A DNA stretch of 64,000 bases from Sipunculus nudus (Eukaryota > Annelida > Sipuncula > Golfingiida > Sipunculidae). The stretch covers positions 11,904,664 to 11,968,663 of the forward strand of contig CM049315.1 in the NCBI GenBank assembly GCA_026874595.1, written 5' to 3'. Both the position numbers and the translations under genes were made by a program. Below are positions 22,801 through 32,522 of the stretch, piece after piece (position 1 is the first letter of the stretch; the number at the start of each line of letters is the position of its first letter). Below the pieces are notes generated by a model. It searched no databases, was not told where the DNA came from, and saw nothing but the letters and a program-made list of their open reading frames with translations.

Positions 22801-25000
22801 AAGTTTTGTTATCCGCAGGCTTTATTATTCAGTCAATAAATCATATTTCTCATTTGTCATGGTCTGTTGCCAGGTACTCACGGGGTGCCAGTGTGGCGGT
22901 CCTTGGTCGTTTGGTGCATGCCGCGGGTCATGTGAGCTCCTCGTCGTCGTCTGCTTACTGACGTCGGTCGCGTCACTTTTCGCGGGCATTGCATTCATCC
23001 CGCCAATACTGATTATTTTAAGGTGCGTTCAAGGAAACGTTTTACAACTTTATAATCGGGTCATGCATTTGCATGATTTTGAATTTAATGGCCATTACAA
23101 AAGTATAACAGTACCTTAAATTGCAAGCCCAAGAGGACAGCAGCGAGGGATACTAGCCAGACTGCATCTTTTGGACTAGGTGAGATATTTTGAAATGACA
23201 AGTTGGTGGCTTTTGTGCCGTGAAGAACATCGTTATCAAATATAATAAATCAAATTCTGAGTTATTTCAAAGGGAGTATAATATCCAAGGTATTGTAGGA
23301 TAAATATTAAAGTGAATTCAAGAACAGAAATATAAAACCATTCAAAGATCCTTGATGCCTTCTCTCGTACAGGAAATCAAGTCCGAGTGAAGTTGATTTT
23401 CAGTGTCTTGCAGGTATCCAACATCTTTATGAATGTTTCTGTGTCATAGGAAAAAAAAAACGGTTTATACGGTAAACTCTGAGCACTAAGACTTTGATAA
23501 GAGCTGTGGCATCGACCAATTTTAATGTAATACAACGGGCACACCTACACAAAATGATATCCACCAGAACCTTAGTCTCATCCAGTCAGAGCTTGTCAGT
23601 GATTTATTACACATTCACCTGCAGCACAGTTTGATGCCTCAGATCAACCTAGATTTTACCCCCATCTCTTTTAGTGCTGTCATAGACGGGTTTTGGACCC
23701 TTTTTGCGTGTTTTTCAGACTTGGGCCCTGTACAGGTACAGGAGTAATAAGTAGTGACAATCATCTTTTATGAACCAGCAGGGAAAACACAAGTTCACCG
23801 TAAAATATTTATTTGCAGATGCACTGAGGAGCGAGAGAAATACTTTGCCCTTGGCTTCGCAGCGTGGATCATGAGTTTACTTGGTAAGCTTTACTCTACA
23901 TCGAGTGAATTATGTTCCTTTACAGGTAGTATCTCTGGGAAACCCTTCCTTTTAAAACCTAAAAGTTGTTTTATATATTAACAATGGACACCGAAAGCAT
24001 ATCCCATTTTAAACCTGAAGTCACCATTTTAGTTTTAAATTGCAACATTATTTATGTTTAAGTGCACTGTTTCACGCATCCAGTATATTTATTTTCTCTA
24101 CAATTTTTCTTTCATCTTTAAATCCTCAAATTGAATTTAAATTTTGTTTAAATAATTATCATTCTGTTATGAGTTAGGAAACTTCCGGATGTTATCTATA
24201 ATGATCAACGTTGTCATTCAAGAGAAAGTGCAATACACGACGAACATAATCTAGCCTAAGTCTCATCAAATGTAAGTAGAAGAATATTACAAAAAGCACT
24301 ATATGAAATAATCATCTTTTCAGACAAACTTTATAATTCCATTATTCTTTGACGCATCCAGCAGATGGTTTCGTTGATAAACATTCCAGAGGCATGTTTG
24401 TCTTGAAAGATCTTAAATATTCACGAAATTATTAATTAATACTCCTTGCATGTGCCTGGCGACTCGGGGAGACCCTAAGACGGTTCACAGGCCTAGGAAA
24501 GGTAATTAAGTATTTTTGAGAACCCTGTGTAAAATAATGTAGAGAAACTTCAGTAAATGTTGTATACACCACTTTCGTTTGTTATTACAGCCCACGTTCC
24601 CGGCCCTGCGCTTTTCCGTAACGCCATTATATATTCCACTTGCCTTTTGTGGAGAGACGGCACGTGCAGCATGGACCAGGAGATCTGCTGGGATCACGAC
24701 CTGTTCCGGCTCCGGTTATTGTATAACGGTGTCATGGCGTGTTTCCTTCTGTTTGGCGGGCTCTTGTTAGTTATCATTTACTTTAAGTTAAAGAGAGTTT
24801 ACAGTGAAAAAGGAGGATCAACGCCAGCCAATGGGGACGCGGCAGACCGACTGGGAACCAATCATGATGAGCCAACAGCTGTAGTAGTAAACAAAGACCA
24901 CGAACATTCAGCCAATGGTGTGGCGCAAGGCGCCCCAGTGACCAATCAGGATGAGGGAAAAGCTAACACAGCGTACGTGGATGATGTTCCTCCAGTCTAG
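16104..25000 (+). CDS. Organic anion transporting polypeptide (OATP/SLCO family), 11 coding exons, 912 aa
   Basis: Join of 16104-16818, 17357-17509, 18010-18096, 18748-19025, 19310-19670, 20745-20915, 21445-21637, 22079-22235, 22874-23022, 23819-23883 and 24591-25000. All introns are GT-AG and phase is kept to the TAG stop. OATPs are 12-pass plasma-membrane transporters of amphipathic organic anions. Seen here: TM1-2 in exon 1, TM3-4 in exons 1-2, a glycine-rich TM5 in exon 3, TM6 in exon 4, TM7 in exon 6, TM8 in exon 7, a Kazal-like Cys cluster in exons 8-9 (VPVC, SPCHAGC, TGCQC), the ERxxFALG motif in exon 10 and the last TM in exon 11. The start follows an in-frame TGA at 16083 and has a good context (A at -3, G at +4). 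At 912 aa it is longer than the usual 650-720 aa because of a polar N-terminus and a charged TM6-TM7 loop. The family is certain; the subfamily is not. Confidence 0.93.
17357..17509 (+). CDS. OATP exon 2 (aa 239-289)
   Basis: Acceptor TTACAG|AC, donor TTCG|GTAAGA, phase 1 in and out. It encodes LSRILTGIGSSFLYVPGLLY followed by IHDN, the OATP TM4 pattern (G-I-G-x-x-P/F-x-x-x-G-x-x-Y-I-D). Reading from an upstream ATG at 17266 would need intron sequence and is rejected. Confidence 0.93.
18010..18096 (+). CDS. OATP exon 3 (aa 290-318)
   Basis: Small 87-bp exon with acceptor CCCGTAG|GT and donor AGAG|GTAGGG, phase 1 in and out. It encodes LVLGAGGIGRFAGAILGEY and a short tail, matching the glycine-rich TM5 of OATPs. 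It has no start codon of its own and was found by phase and family pattern. Confidence 0.9.
18367..18705. mobile_element. G-run element in OATP intron 3
   Basis: It begins GGGGCGGATCTAGG and ends in a long C run followed by GATCCACTT, with further G runs at about 18396-18416 and 18604-18618. It belongs with the 12231-12445 element. It lies 40 bp upstream of exon 4 but does not overlap it. Confidence 0.5.
18748..19025 (+). CDS. OATP exon 4 (aa 319-411): TM6 and start of basic loop
   Basis: Acceptor TTGTAG|GT, donor CGTAAG|GTAACT, phase 1 to 0. GTWPYVFIVAGGLVLLSSLL is TM6 and sits where OATPs carry the superfamily signature ending GAWWxGF; here that signature is only loosely kept. After PFPAWTKC the exon turns into a Lys/Arg-rich cytoplasmic stretch (RRESRRPRREQSKSKKKKK). 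Confidence 0.92.
19310..19670 (+). CDS. OATP exon 5 (aa 412-531): charged cytoplasmic loop
   Basis: Acceptor TATTCAG|GTGGAC, donor GTCGCA|GTAAGT, phase 0 to 1. The whole exon is hydrophilic and low in complexity, rich in K, R, E and S (SKRRQRERDAEKDAARRRER, KRRERELEECELTEDQ), with coiled-coil character. Joining exons 4 to 6 around it would break phase (0 against 1), so it is not a simple skippable cassette. The length of this loop is unusual for the family. Confidence 0.88.
19671..20145. repeat. 54-bp minisatellite directly after the exon 5 donor of OATP
   Basis: About eight copies of a unit such as GTAACTTAAGCCAGAATCTA ... GGGTTGCACCCTATCC. Spacing between two near-identical copies is 54 bp (19814 and 19868). 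Because 54 is a multiple of three, the minus strand stays open with an 18-aa repeat; this is not taken as coding. Confidence 0.85.
20670..20758 (+). repeat. 45-bp tandem duplication carrying the 3' splice site of OATP exon 6
   Basis: Two adjacent copies of GAGTTTATATCGTG ... TTTATCAG / TTTCATCAG plus ACATGATGTCTAT, with acceptor AGs at 20698-20699 and 20743-20744, 45 bp apart. Only the downstream acceptor keeps an open frame. Confidence 0.85.
20745..20915 (+). CDS. OATP exon 6 (aa 532-588): TM7
   Basis: Acceptor TTTCATCAG|AC, donor TCCG|GTAGGT, phase 1 in and out. It encodes WKTMRNGTFILSTLSLTIL, SLMFHGYYSSFAEFLDLEYQ and SSNILSG, matching the OATP block that starts with a basic-Asn-Pro/Gly-x-F motif and ends in a short Leu/Ile-rich stretch. 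The acceptor lies in the second of two 45-bp direct repeats. The upstream copy of the acceptor (AG at 20698-20699) would bring in an in-frame TGA. Confidence 0.92.
21445..21637 (+). CDS. OATP exon 7 (aa 589-652): TM8
   Basis: Acceptor TATTTAAG|GT, donor CAAAG|GTAAAC, phase 1 to 2. It encodes GVCIPLFASVGMVIGGYLGT, a short basic loop (NYKIKAHK) and the hydrophobic stretch LVFMSLLSVFIATVALAANM, then the start of the large extracellular loop. Confidence 0.93.
22079..22235 (+). CDS. OATP exon 8 (aa 653-705): Kazal-like extracellular domain
   Basis: Acceptor CATGCAG|C, donor AACGGT|GTAAGC, phase 2 to 0. It is Cys-rich: NCKGW, KCARSVFVPVCREDTQTTYP and SPCHAGC. The C-x-P-V-C ... Y-x-S-P-C-x-A-G-C pattern is the Kazal-like (KAZAL_SLC21) module in the large extracellular loop before the last membrane segments of OATPs. 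Confidence 0.94.
22874..23022 (+). CDS. OATP exon 9 (aa 706-754)
   Basis: Acceptor TTGCCAG|GTACTC, donor TTTTAAG|GTGCGT, phase 0 to 2. It starts VLTGCQCGG, which finishes the Kazal-like Cys pattern (compare Y-x-x-C-x-C in the family), then encodes LLVVVCLLTSVASLFAGIAF and a further hydrophobic tail (a late TM). The frame stays open past the exon, but the phase of exon 10 fixes the donor. Confidence 0.92.
23819..23883 (+). CDS. OATP exon 10 (aa 755-776)
   Basis: Tiny 65-bp exon with acceptor ATTTGCAG|A and donor CTTG|GTAAGC, phase 2 to 1. It encodes CTEEREKYFALGFAAWIMSL, matching the strongly conserved OATP block in which a Cys and acidic/basic residues precede 'S/Y-F-A-L-G'. Confidence 0.92.
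24591..25000 (+). CDS. OATP exon 11 (aa 777-912): last TM and C-terminus
   Basis: Acceptor GTTATTACAG|CC, stop TAG at 24998-25000. It begins AHVPGPALFRNAIIYSTCLL (family: P-G-P-x-x-x-G-x-x-I-D-x-x-C), then the DGTCSMDQEICWDHD Cys pattern, the last TM MACFLLFGGLLLVIIYF and a polar cytoplasmic tail with two related stretches (HDEPTAVVVNKDHEHSANG and VTNQDEGKANTA). It ends in DDVPPV, a possible PDZ-type C-terminus (inference). Confidence 0.94.
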
Positions 25001-25580
25001 CCATAACACGGCATGCATGGCTCCGTGTTTGGCCAAATCGATAAGCCAAGTAGCAAGTTTCACATTCTGTATTCCTTGTTTACAAACCAGTTGACATAGC
25101 ACAGGGACATCACGAACCCTGCAAAAATATCAGAAATACCTCGGGGAGGCCACCTGAATTTTCCAAATACAGGGTATAGCTTCTGTGTTTTGAACTCCGA
25201 TTTAAAAATACCCTTATCAGTCTACAATGAGCAGAATAGCCTAAAACTTTGCTGGTGATGGAATGCTAAGATAATATTGAAACAATACTTCAATACAAGA
25301 CTGGCTTGCTGGGAAGTGATTGCAAGAAAATATTACTATTCAGTATAATACCATTTTAGCATGTATATTTGGAGATGGTGTTTCGAACGCATTCAACAGT
25401 GACATTTCGATATGTGGCCTGTATATACACTGACAATTATATTTCTTTATAATGTGGAGTTTGCTAGCTGCTTGTGAATGGGGCCCACAGGAAAAACATT
25501 CGAATGTATGCACCCAGTAACAGATATTAGGGGTCCCTCTACCTTTTGGATGAGGGAGTCTGTTTTTTAAGGGCAATAAA
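25001..25580 (+). other. OATP 3' UTR with AATAAA at 25575-25580
   Basis: No coding exon follows the TAG. The first canonical polyadenylation hexamer after the stop is AATAAA at 25575-25580; a second is at about 25735. The UTR end is inferred from the hexamer only. Confidence 0.5.
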
Positions 25581-25599
25581 CAGAAAATGACAACAGATT

Positions 25600-26650
25600 G
25601 TGCAATACACAGATAAGTTTAAAGTATTATATACTAAAGACATTGTAGCGATCGTAAACATATTGTAGATACACGAACACATTTTCTCGTGTGAACAAGA
25701 TTGATACAAAGCAGTCAACATTCGCACAAGTTGAATAAAATTGTGATGTTGCATTTAAACATGTCTGCATGGACGGCTAGTCAAATTGACGAGACGTAAT
25801 TTTGTTCAGTATTCTTGGGACACCATCATGCAGCATAATTCCATATGCACGGGGACCATTCGTTTCACAATCTTTTGTATTTCACCTCATGTCACGGCAG
25901 ATGTGTTCCAGGGGAGTACATAAAACCGCGTACCGGGCAGTGAAGTTTTTTTTGTTTTTTTTTTTTTCGTGAACTGCCTGGCGTTACATCTGGTGAATCT
26001 GGTTGATATCAAATTTGGCGCGAGTTTCATGTGTTCTACATGTTTTAACGATTCAGCGTATCATCAGATTCACAAAACCATCATGCACGCCAAATTCTAT
26101 GTTTACAGTCTATGTGATATTTTACCCTGCATGCCGAAAGTACAGAAATTACATTATTTTTGCAGTGGTCATCTTGCATCAGCCCTTGTCACATTCACAA
26201 ATTCGATCCCCATGGAGCCGCGTGCAAGTTTGATCATTAACTTAGTGGGACTTACCAGAATGAGCCATTCCTTTACAAGACAATTACGGCGGTTGATTTT
26301 TGGTTGTCGTAAGTTTTTTCGAAGCACAGAGATGTTTTATTTTTGGAAGATAAATCATAAAATTCATTTCTTCGGTTAAAAAGAGTTAATATTGGTTAGG
26401 CTTATCAAATCCATATGTTATCCTCAAGATTGAATTGACCTTGTTAAATTATAAGTAAAGGGAACCAGAAATCGATGAGGCCGCCATATTCCACTTGTTG
26501 ACGCCATATTTCCAAAACAAATGAAACCATCCATTTCTTTATCTCATTGGCCGGAATCTCCTTGGCACTGTGCCAGCGCCCTGGATGCCGTTACAAGCAT
26601 CCTGTCATTGGAATGCGAAAGAACGAGAACAATGTGATCACTGCCTAAGA
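25600..26650. other. Intergenic DNA, no feature recognised
   Basis: An open frame at 25969-26379 (+) encodes 136 residues with no recognisable domain and biased toward chance composition. Nothing else stands out apart from a T run at about 25947-25968. Confidence 0.3.
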
Positions 26651-26657
26651 AGTGTTT

Positions 26658-28361
26658 TTAGCTCAGCTGACTATAAGTCATCTGAGCTATAGTCGTGGTC
26701 CTTTGTCCATCATCCGTCCGTCCGGCCGTTCGTCCGTCCGTCAACAGGGCATGTTTTGAAACCGTTGAACCTACGAATCCAAAATTTTGCATACCATTAG
26801 ATGTTCCCAAAATCTCCTACCATACCGAAAATTGGGTCATTAGGACTTCGTTACTTTGAGGTATCAAGGAAAAACCTCCGTTAACCATAAAAAGCCATTG
26901 TTACACTTCAAGGCTGCCTAATATCAAAACCACTGGTCTGTTTTTGATCATATTTAGTATTCATATTCTTCCATACATTTTCTATGAACATTCCAAAAAT
27001 TAGGTCAGTGTTGGGCATTATTTTGAAGTTATGGGCCCAAATGTAATGCATTTTTTTTCAAAGATCAGGAAATATATTTACTCACCTAACATGAGAATTG
27101 CTGAAGCTGGAGACTTTTTTTCAGGAACATAACTTTATTTAATCAAGATTCAATTGTTTACCCAAAATTAAATCTGAATTTTGCAAATTTCTCAAGTTAT
27201 TAGCATAAATAAAAATCAATACCTTAAATTTTGTCCAACTTCGGCAACGGCACGTTTTTTCCCTGTAAGCACTGTTGATTTAATTTTCACCGCATATATA
27301 CATAAGGATTTATTCTTTTAAATTCTGTAATTTGAAAGGAATTGATTGAAAAGAGTAGCTTTTATTCAGGTTTTCATGCACCATGTCAAGTGTTGTTTAC
27401 ATCTAGCCCACCTGGTAGTACAGCCATCACATTAACTAGATGAATGTTATAATTTTCTGTATTTTATTTTATTCTCGGCTATGCTACATTATAGATTTTG
27501 TTATGTACCACCAGGGTTACAGTTATTAAAGTGCACATTTAATTGTGTCCACAAAGTGGTGTATTGCTATGAAAGTGTGGATGTTCATCAGGTAAGTAAT
27601 TCCTTACTTCAGAAGAGTACCAACAGTGTGATTACTTTATTTGAAAAGATGTTTTTATTTTATCAAATTTATTGAAACTTTTATTTTATTTCAGTGAATA
27701 AAATTTAGCATGTACTGAAAACTCCAATGTGCAAAACTTTTTAATAGTGATTCAAGGAATAATCTTGTAGATGCCATGTTGTGACATTATTTTCCTTTAA
27801 ATTCCGTTTCAACATTTGTGATTTTAAAATAATAAAATATATGTGTATGCATAATATGACCCAATATGAACTACACTCTGGATATATAATGATTGCAACT
27901 TAGAATTCTAATATTTTTATTTATATTTATTAAGTTTTTTATTATTACAAATTTATAAAACTTTTAAATTAAAAAAAAAGAAATCAGATAAAAACTATTA
28001 ATGGAAAAATTGGATATGCTTAAAAAAATAGGCTTATTTATAAACTTAAATGCATTATTCCCTTGAAAGTGAAATAAAGGTATTAGTTCATTCTGTCCAC
28101 TTGCCTGTCCATCTGTAAATTTTTCATATGCATTACAGTATCTCAAAACTTTTACTGTTTTTCTTCATGACAGTCTTGTCAGAGTATTAGTTTGCAATCA
28201 TATATTTAGAACTTTACTATAACCAAGTAGGAAGGCCCCTTTCCTCTTACTTCTCATATGCTTATATAAATGAAAAACATTACAATAGAATATTTTGCAT
28301 ATTTTGCAATTGCAAAAATTTCAAACTTCAGCTGAGCGCAGTGACCCATGGGTCCCTTGTT
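26658..28361 (-). mobile_element. Family-1 HINE-like element (1.7 kb)
   Basis: The 3' end is at the left (TTAGCTCAGCTGACT, hairpin AGCTCAG/CTGAGCT, then a CCGTCCGTCC stretch). The 5' end is at 28329-28361 (CAGCTGAGCGCAGTGACCCA then TGGGTCCCTTGTTT). The ends match those of 81-3150; the interior is more diverged and shows no clear tandem array. Confidence 0.75.
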
Positions 28362-31300
28362 TTGTGTATGTAGTAAGAAGTTTCCGGAAATGTTAAATGT
28401 TGGAACATTTCATCTGTGATAAAAGCTCAACTAACATGTGGTTGTATTTTTCTTATATCAACTGTTACTGTAATTTGTTAGAAAAAATTCAATTCTTTAT
28501 TTATACAATAAAATTTATATAGCCAGAGATATTTGTTATTTTATTTGCCAATAATGCATGGTATTCAATAAATATTTATGGCTGCAAATTTTAAAATTAA
28601 ACCAACGCTGTTTTTCCAAAGAAATTGTCAAGTCAATATCAAAATCGTAGCGGCCTGGTTTTCAACATAATTGCTCGAGGAAAATACAAGGTATTGTGGG
28701 GCAAATGTATAAATATGATCTCTGATACAGTGTCCAAAATTTCCAGTGTCGATCCTGGATTCCGAGAGGAAATGTAACTCCCAAAAGCGACTTCATATTG
28801 GAATAAAATGGAACCGCACTTAAAAGGCTAATAATCACACCAGTCCTCAAAATGGGATGTTTATCCCTGGTATCATGCTTCTGGTATCCATGCATCAAAT
28901 TTCAAAAGAAACAAGGCCTACAGGCCTAATGCGAACCTGTGCAGTGGGATCTACATCGGGTAAAATGCTTCCATGGTGGACCATTACTTTTCAAGTTAAT
29001 GTGTGACATGTATGTGTCAAGTACTAAATGCAAGTACATGTACAAACCATTTTGAACCCAATTGTAAGCACCAATCACCCAAACGTCACTCCTGAAATAC
29101 TGGCATGGATGTACATGTAGGTCTTGTGTACGGCAACATTTTCGAAGATGTATCGACATGCAAACTTTCAGGCTGATTCTTTAATGCTCGCCAAATTTTT
29201 AATTATGCTGGGGGTGTTTATAAGCCCCATTGCTCAGAGAACATGGGTAACAGAGACCTAATTTCAAGTTTCCAAGGATATTTTTAACAGACCTTCCTGG
29301 ATGTCAAGTTAGAAGATTCTAGGACCAACGGTTACAATTTGTGCCCAGTTAATGGACGACCGCATCTTTGAAGGTATCAAAAATAGAGAAAAAAAAATGT
29401 GTTAACATTTTTTAAAAGTCCCGGTGGGGCCACCAGTCTGCAGGAACTGAGGAAACACTCCATGATGCATATGCATGCAAAGGATCATGCCAATCAATGC
29501 ACTAGTTGTTTAGCTACTAGAGCTTTCGTATCAAATTTTTAGTTATTCTGGGGGACCTTCTGAGCCCCATAGCTCGGACAATATGGATGACAGAGACCTA
29601 ATTTCAGGTTTCCATCGAAATTTTTTATGGAGCTCCTGGAATGTCAAGAAAGAAGATTCCAGGTCAAGTGGTTATGATTTGTGCCCTGTTAACAGACGAA
29701 TACATCTTTGAAGGTCTCAAGAATAAAAATAAAAAAGCGTAAAAATTCGAAAAAGTCCAGGTGGCACCACCAGTCTGCAGAAACTGATGAAACACTTCAT
29801 GATTCATATGCATGTAAAGAATCATGCCGATCAATGCAACAGTTGTTTAGATACTTGAGCTTTTGTGTCAAATTTTTAGTTATTCTGGGGGTACTTCTGA
29901 GCCCCATAGCTCGAACAATATGGATGACAGAGACCTAATTTCAGGTTTCCATGGAAATTTTTTATCGAGCTACTGGGATGTCAAGAAAGAAGATTCCAGG
30001 TCAAATGGTTATGATTTGTGCCCTGTTAACCGACGACCACATCTTTGAAGGTCTCAAGGATAAAAATAAAAATGCGTAAAATTCGAAAAAGTCCAGGTGG
30101 CACCACCAGTCTGCAGAAACTGATGAAACACTTCATGATTCATATGCATGCAAAGAATCATGCCGATCAATGCAACAGTTGTTCAGATACTTGAGCTTTT
30201 GTATCAAATTTTTAGTTATTCTGGGGGTACTTCTGAGCCCCATAGCTCGGACAATATGGATGACAGAGACCTAAATTCAGGTTTCCATGGAAATTTGTAT
30301 GGAGCTCCTGGGATGTCTAGAAAGAATATTCCAGGTCAAATGGTTATGATTTGTGCCCTGTTAACCGACGACCACATCTTTGAAGGTCTCAAAAATAAAG
30401 ATAAAAATGCGTAAAAATTCGAAAAGGCCAGGTGGCACCACCAGTCTGCAGGAACTGATAAAACACTTCATGATTAATATGCATGCAACGAATCTTGCCG
30501 ATCAATGCACCAGTTGTTCAGATACTTGAGCTTTTGTATCAAATTTTTCATTATTCTGTTGGGTACTTCGGAGCCCCTTAGCTTGAAGAATATGGGTAAA
30601 AGAGACCTAATTCCAGGTTTCCAAGGAGACTTTTCATGGACCTCTCTGATTGTAAAGTTACAAGAATCCAGGTCCAGCAGTTACGATTTGTGCTTTGTTA
30701 ACAGATGACCGCATCTGTAAAGGTCTCAAAATGAGAGAGAAAAAAATGTTAAAAAACAGGTGGCGCCACCAGTCTGCAGAAACTGATGAAACACTCCATG
30801 ATCAATATCCATGCAAAGAATCATGGTGATCAATACATCATTTGGTCAGATGCTTGAGCGTTTGTTTCAAATTTTCATTATTCTTGGGGGTACTTTGGAT
30901 CCCCATAGCTTGAAGAATATGGCAGGGTTCATACACTTCCAGCAAATCAAAATTTCATGACTTTTTCATGACTTTTTCAGGACCTGCGACAAAAAAAATC
31001 ATGACTTTTCCTCGTCACTTTGACATGAAAATGTTACTTAGGAAACTGTTGATGCAGATCATCCTTGATCATTATTATTAAGAATTTAGCTTAAAGAATA
31101 CATATATAGTTCATATATTTTTAAACTAGTATATTTTAGAGTCATTGTGATAAAAATGTGGATTTTTTTTTTATTTTCCCAACCTTTGTTAAAAAAATAT
31201 TTACAGAGGCATTAGGATATTAAACCATAAATTTGAACACGGAATTATAAAGGAAAAACAAGCCGTTTTAATAGTTCAGTCTTGCAATGTGTGTTTTTTT

Positions 31301-31866
31301 TTTTTAAATTCAATGTTTAAATGAAAACAGTTTAATATTGAGAGTGAAATATAACACCTGACAAGCTTTCAAACTGTCATTTAAATTACTTTCAAACACA
31401 GAGATGTAACAACCCAAGAGTCAATCAGGGTGGTATATGGTTTCAGAGAACAAACACTGTTTAATGGGGGTTAACAAGAACTTCACCATTTACTTTGATG
31501 TATTACTATTTGAAATTATTCATTGTAATGTCATCAGTTTGATATATGGAAGAAACGAGACACGAATGCCCCCGCCTTGGGCAAATTAGAAACATTTGTT
31601 AAATTTAGTAAATTTTTTTTAAGTTCGGGAGGTGTCATATGGTCAAAAGTAGGTCAACAAGGGCAAAATGCAAACTTGATCTGTAACGGGTCATTATCAA
31701 GCGACACACCTAAAATCAGGCAAGTATCTGCAGGCATTGTGAAAAAAGTCCATACATGTGCATTTTTCATAAAAATTTCTGTCTTTCATGAAATTTTCTA
31801 TGTTCAGGATCTCTGTCATATGGTCAAAAATAGGTCAACTGGTATGATATGTGAACTCTCTGTAAC

Positions 31867-32522
31867 TCTCTGCCATAAAAACATTTCTCGTGAAGAAAGG
31901 ATCTGTAAATATTGTTTATGCTATGGATTCAATATTGTTGAGGATGAAGCTCACTTTATGCAAGAGTGTAAATTATATCACGATTTGAGGTTAAAATATA
32001 TTAGACAAGACTTGCATTATCCAAGTGAACAAAATTTTATAAAATTATTTAATTTAGATAATCCATTTGAAATATCAAAAGTTGCTGCATATGTGTTTAA
32101 TTCGTTTTTGAGGAGACGGAAAATGATAGATGGTTGAATTATGTATTTTAAACAGTACTCACTTTGACAGCACAATAGATTCATTGTGTACTAAGGTGTG
32201 CAATAATGTTACATGTGTTTATGGCACGATTGATTAGTCATTTTAAGACTGTTACTTAACATTATATTGTTGTAATTTTTTAATTGACTGTTTAGTGAAA
32301 TGTAATTATGTTTATCCTCACAGATGATGGCAAAACAGATTTATATGTATGTAGGTATGCAGTTCTTTTACTTGTGTTAATGGCAGTGTTTACTAGAAAA
32401 TATAAGACTGCTACCTTCCATTGGATTTATGTACTTTTTAAATTGAATATTTATTGAAATGTTTGGAACTTTGGGCCTGAGGCCTTTTTCCTGAATAAAG
32501 TTCTGTTCTGTTCTGTTCTGTT
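31867..32522 (+). mobile_element. 5'-truncated non-LTR retrotransposon (LINE) with target duplication
   Basis: The direct repeat CTCTGTAACT lies on both sides (31857-31866 and 32523-32532). The 3' end has GGGCCTGAGGCC, AATAAA and a (GTTCT)n tail at about 32502-32522. It carries the end of the reverse-transcriptase polyprotein (31868-32137). The clade is not assigned. Confidence 0.85.
31868..32137 (+). pseudogene. C-terminal end of LINE reverse transcriptase polyprotein (zf-RVT-like)
   Basis: About 85 codons: REERICKYCLCYGFNIVEDE then AHFMQECKLY, followed by a hydrophobic helix and SFLRRRKMIDG, then TGA. The C-x2-C ... V-E-D-E-x-H-F ... C-x-x-Y pattern is the zinc-knuckle-like tail seen after the reverse transcriptase in many animal LINEs. 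The open frame runs on upstream into pearl repeat sequence, which is a chance fusion caused by the insertion. Not functional. Confidence 0.75.

Noticed and set aside
25969-26379. 136-codon plus-strand frame downstream of OATP
   Set aside because: No recognisable domain; poorly biased codon use; may be chance in moderate-GC DNA.
31577-31867. N-terminal half of the 186-codon frame ending at 32137
   Set aside because: This half is pearl-like tandem repeat; only the part after the LINE junction resembles a protein.
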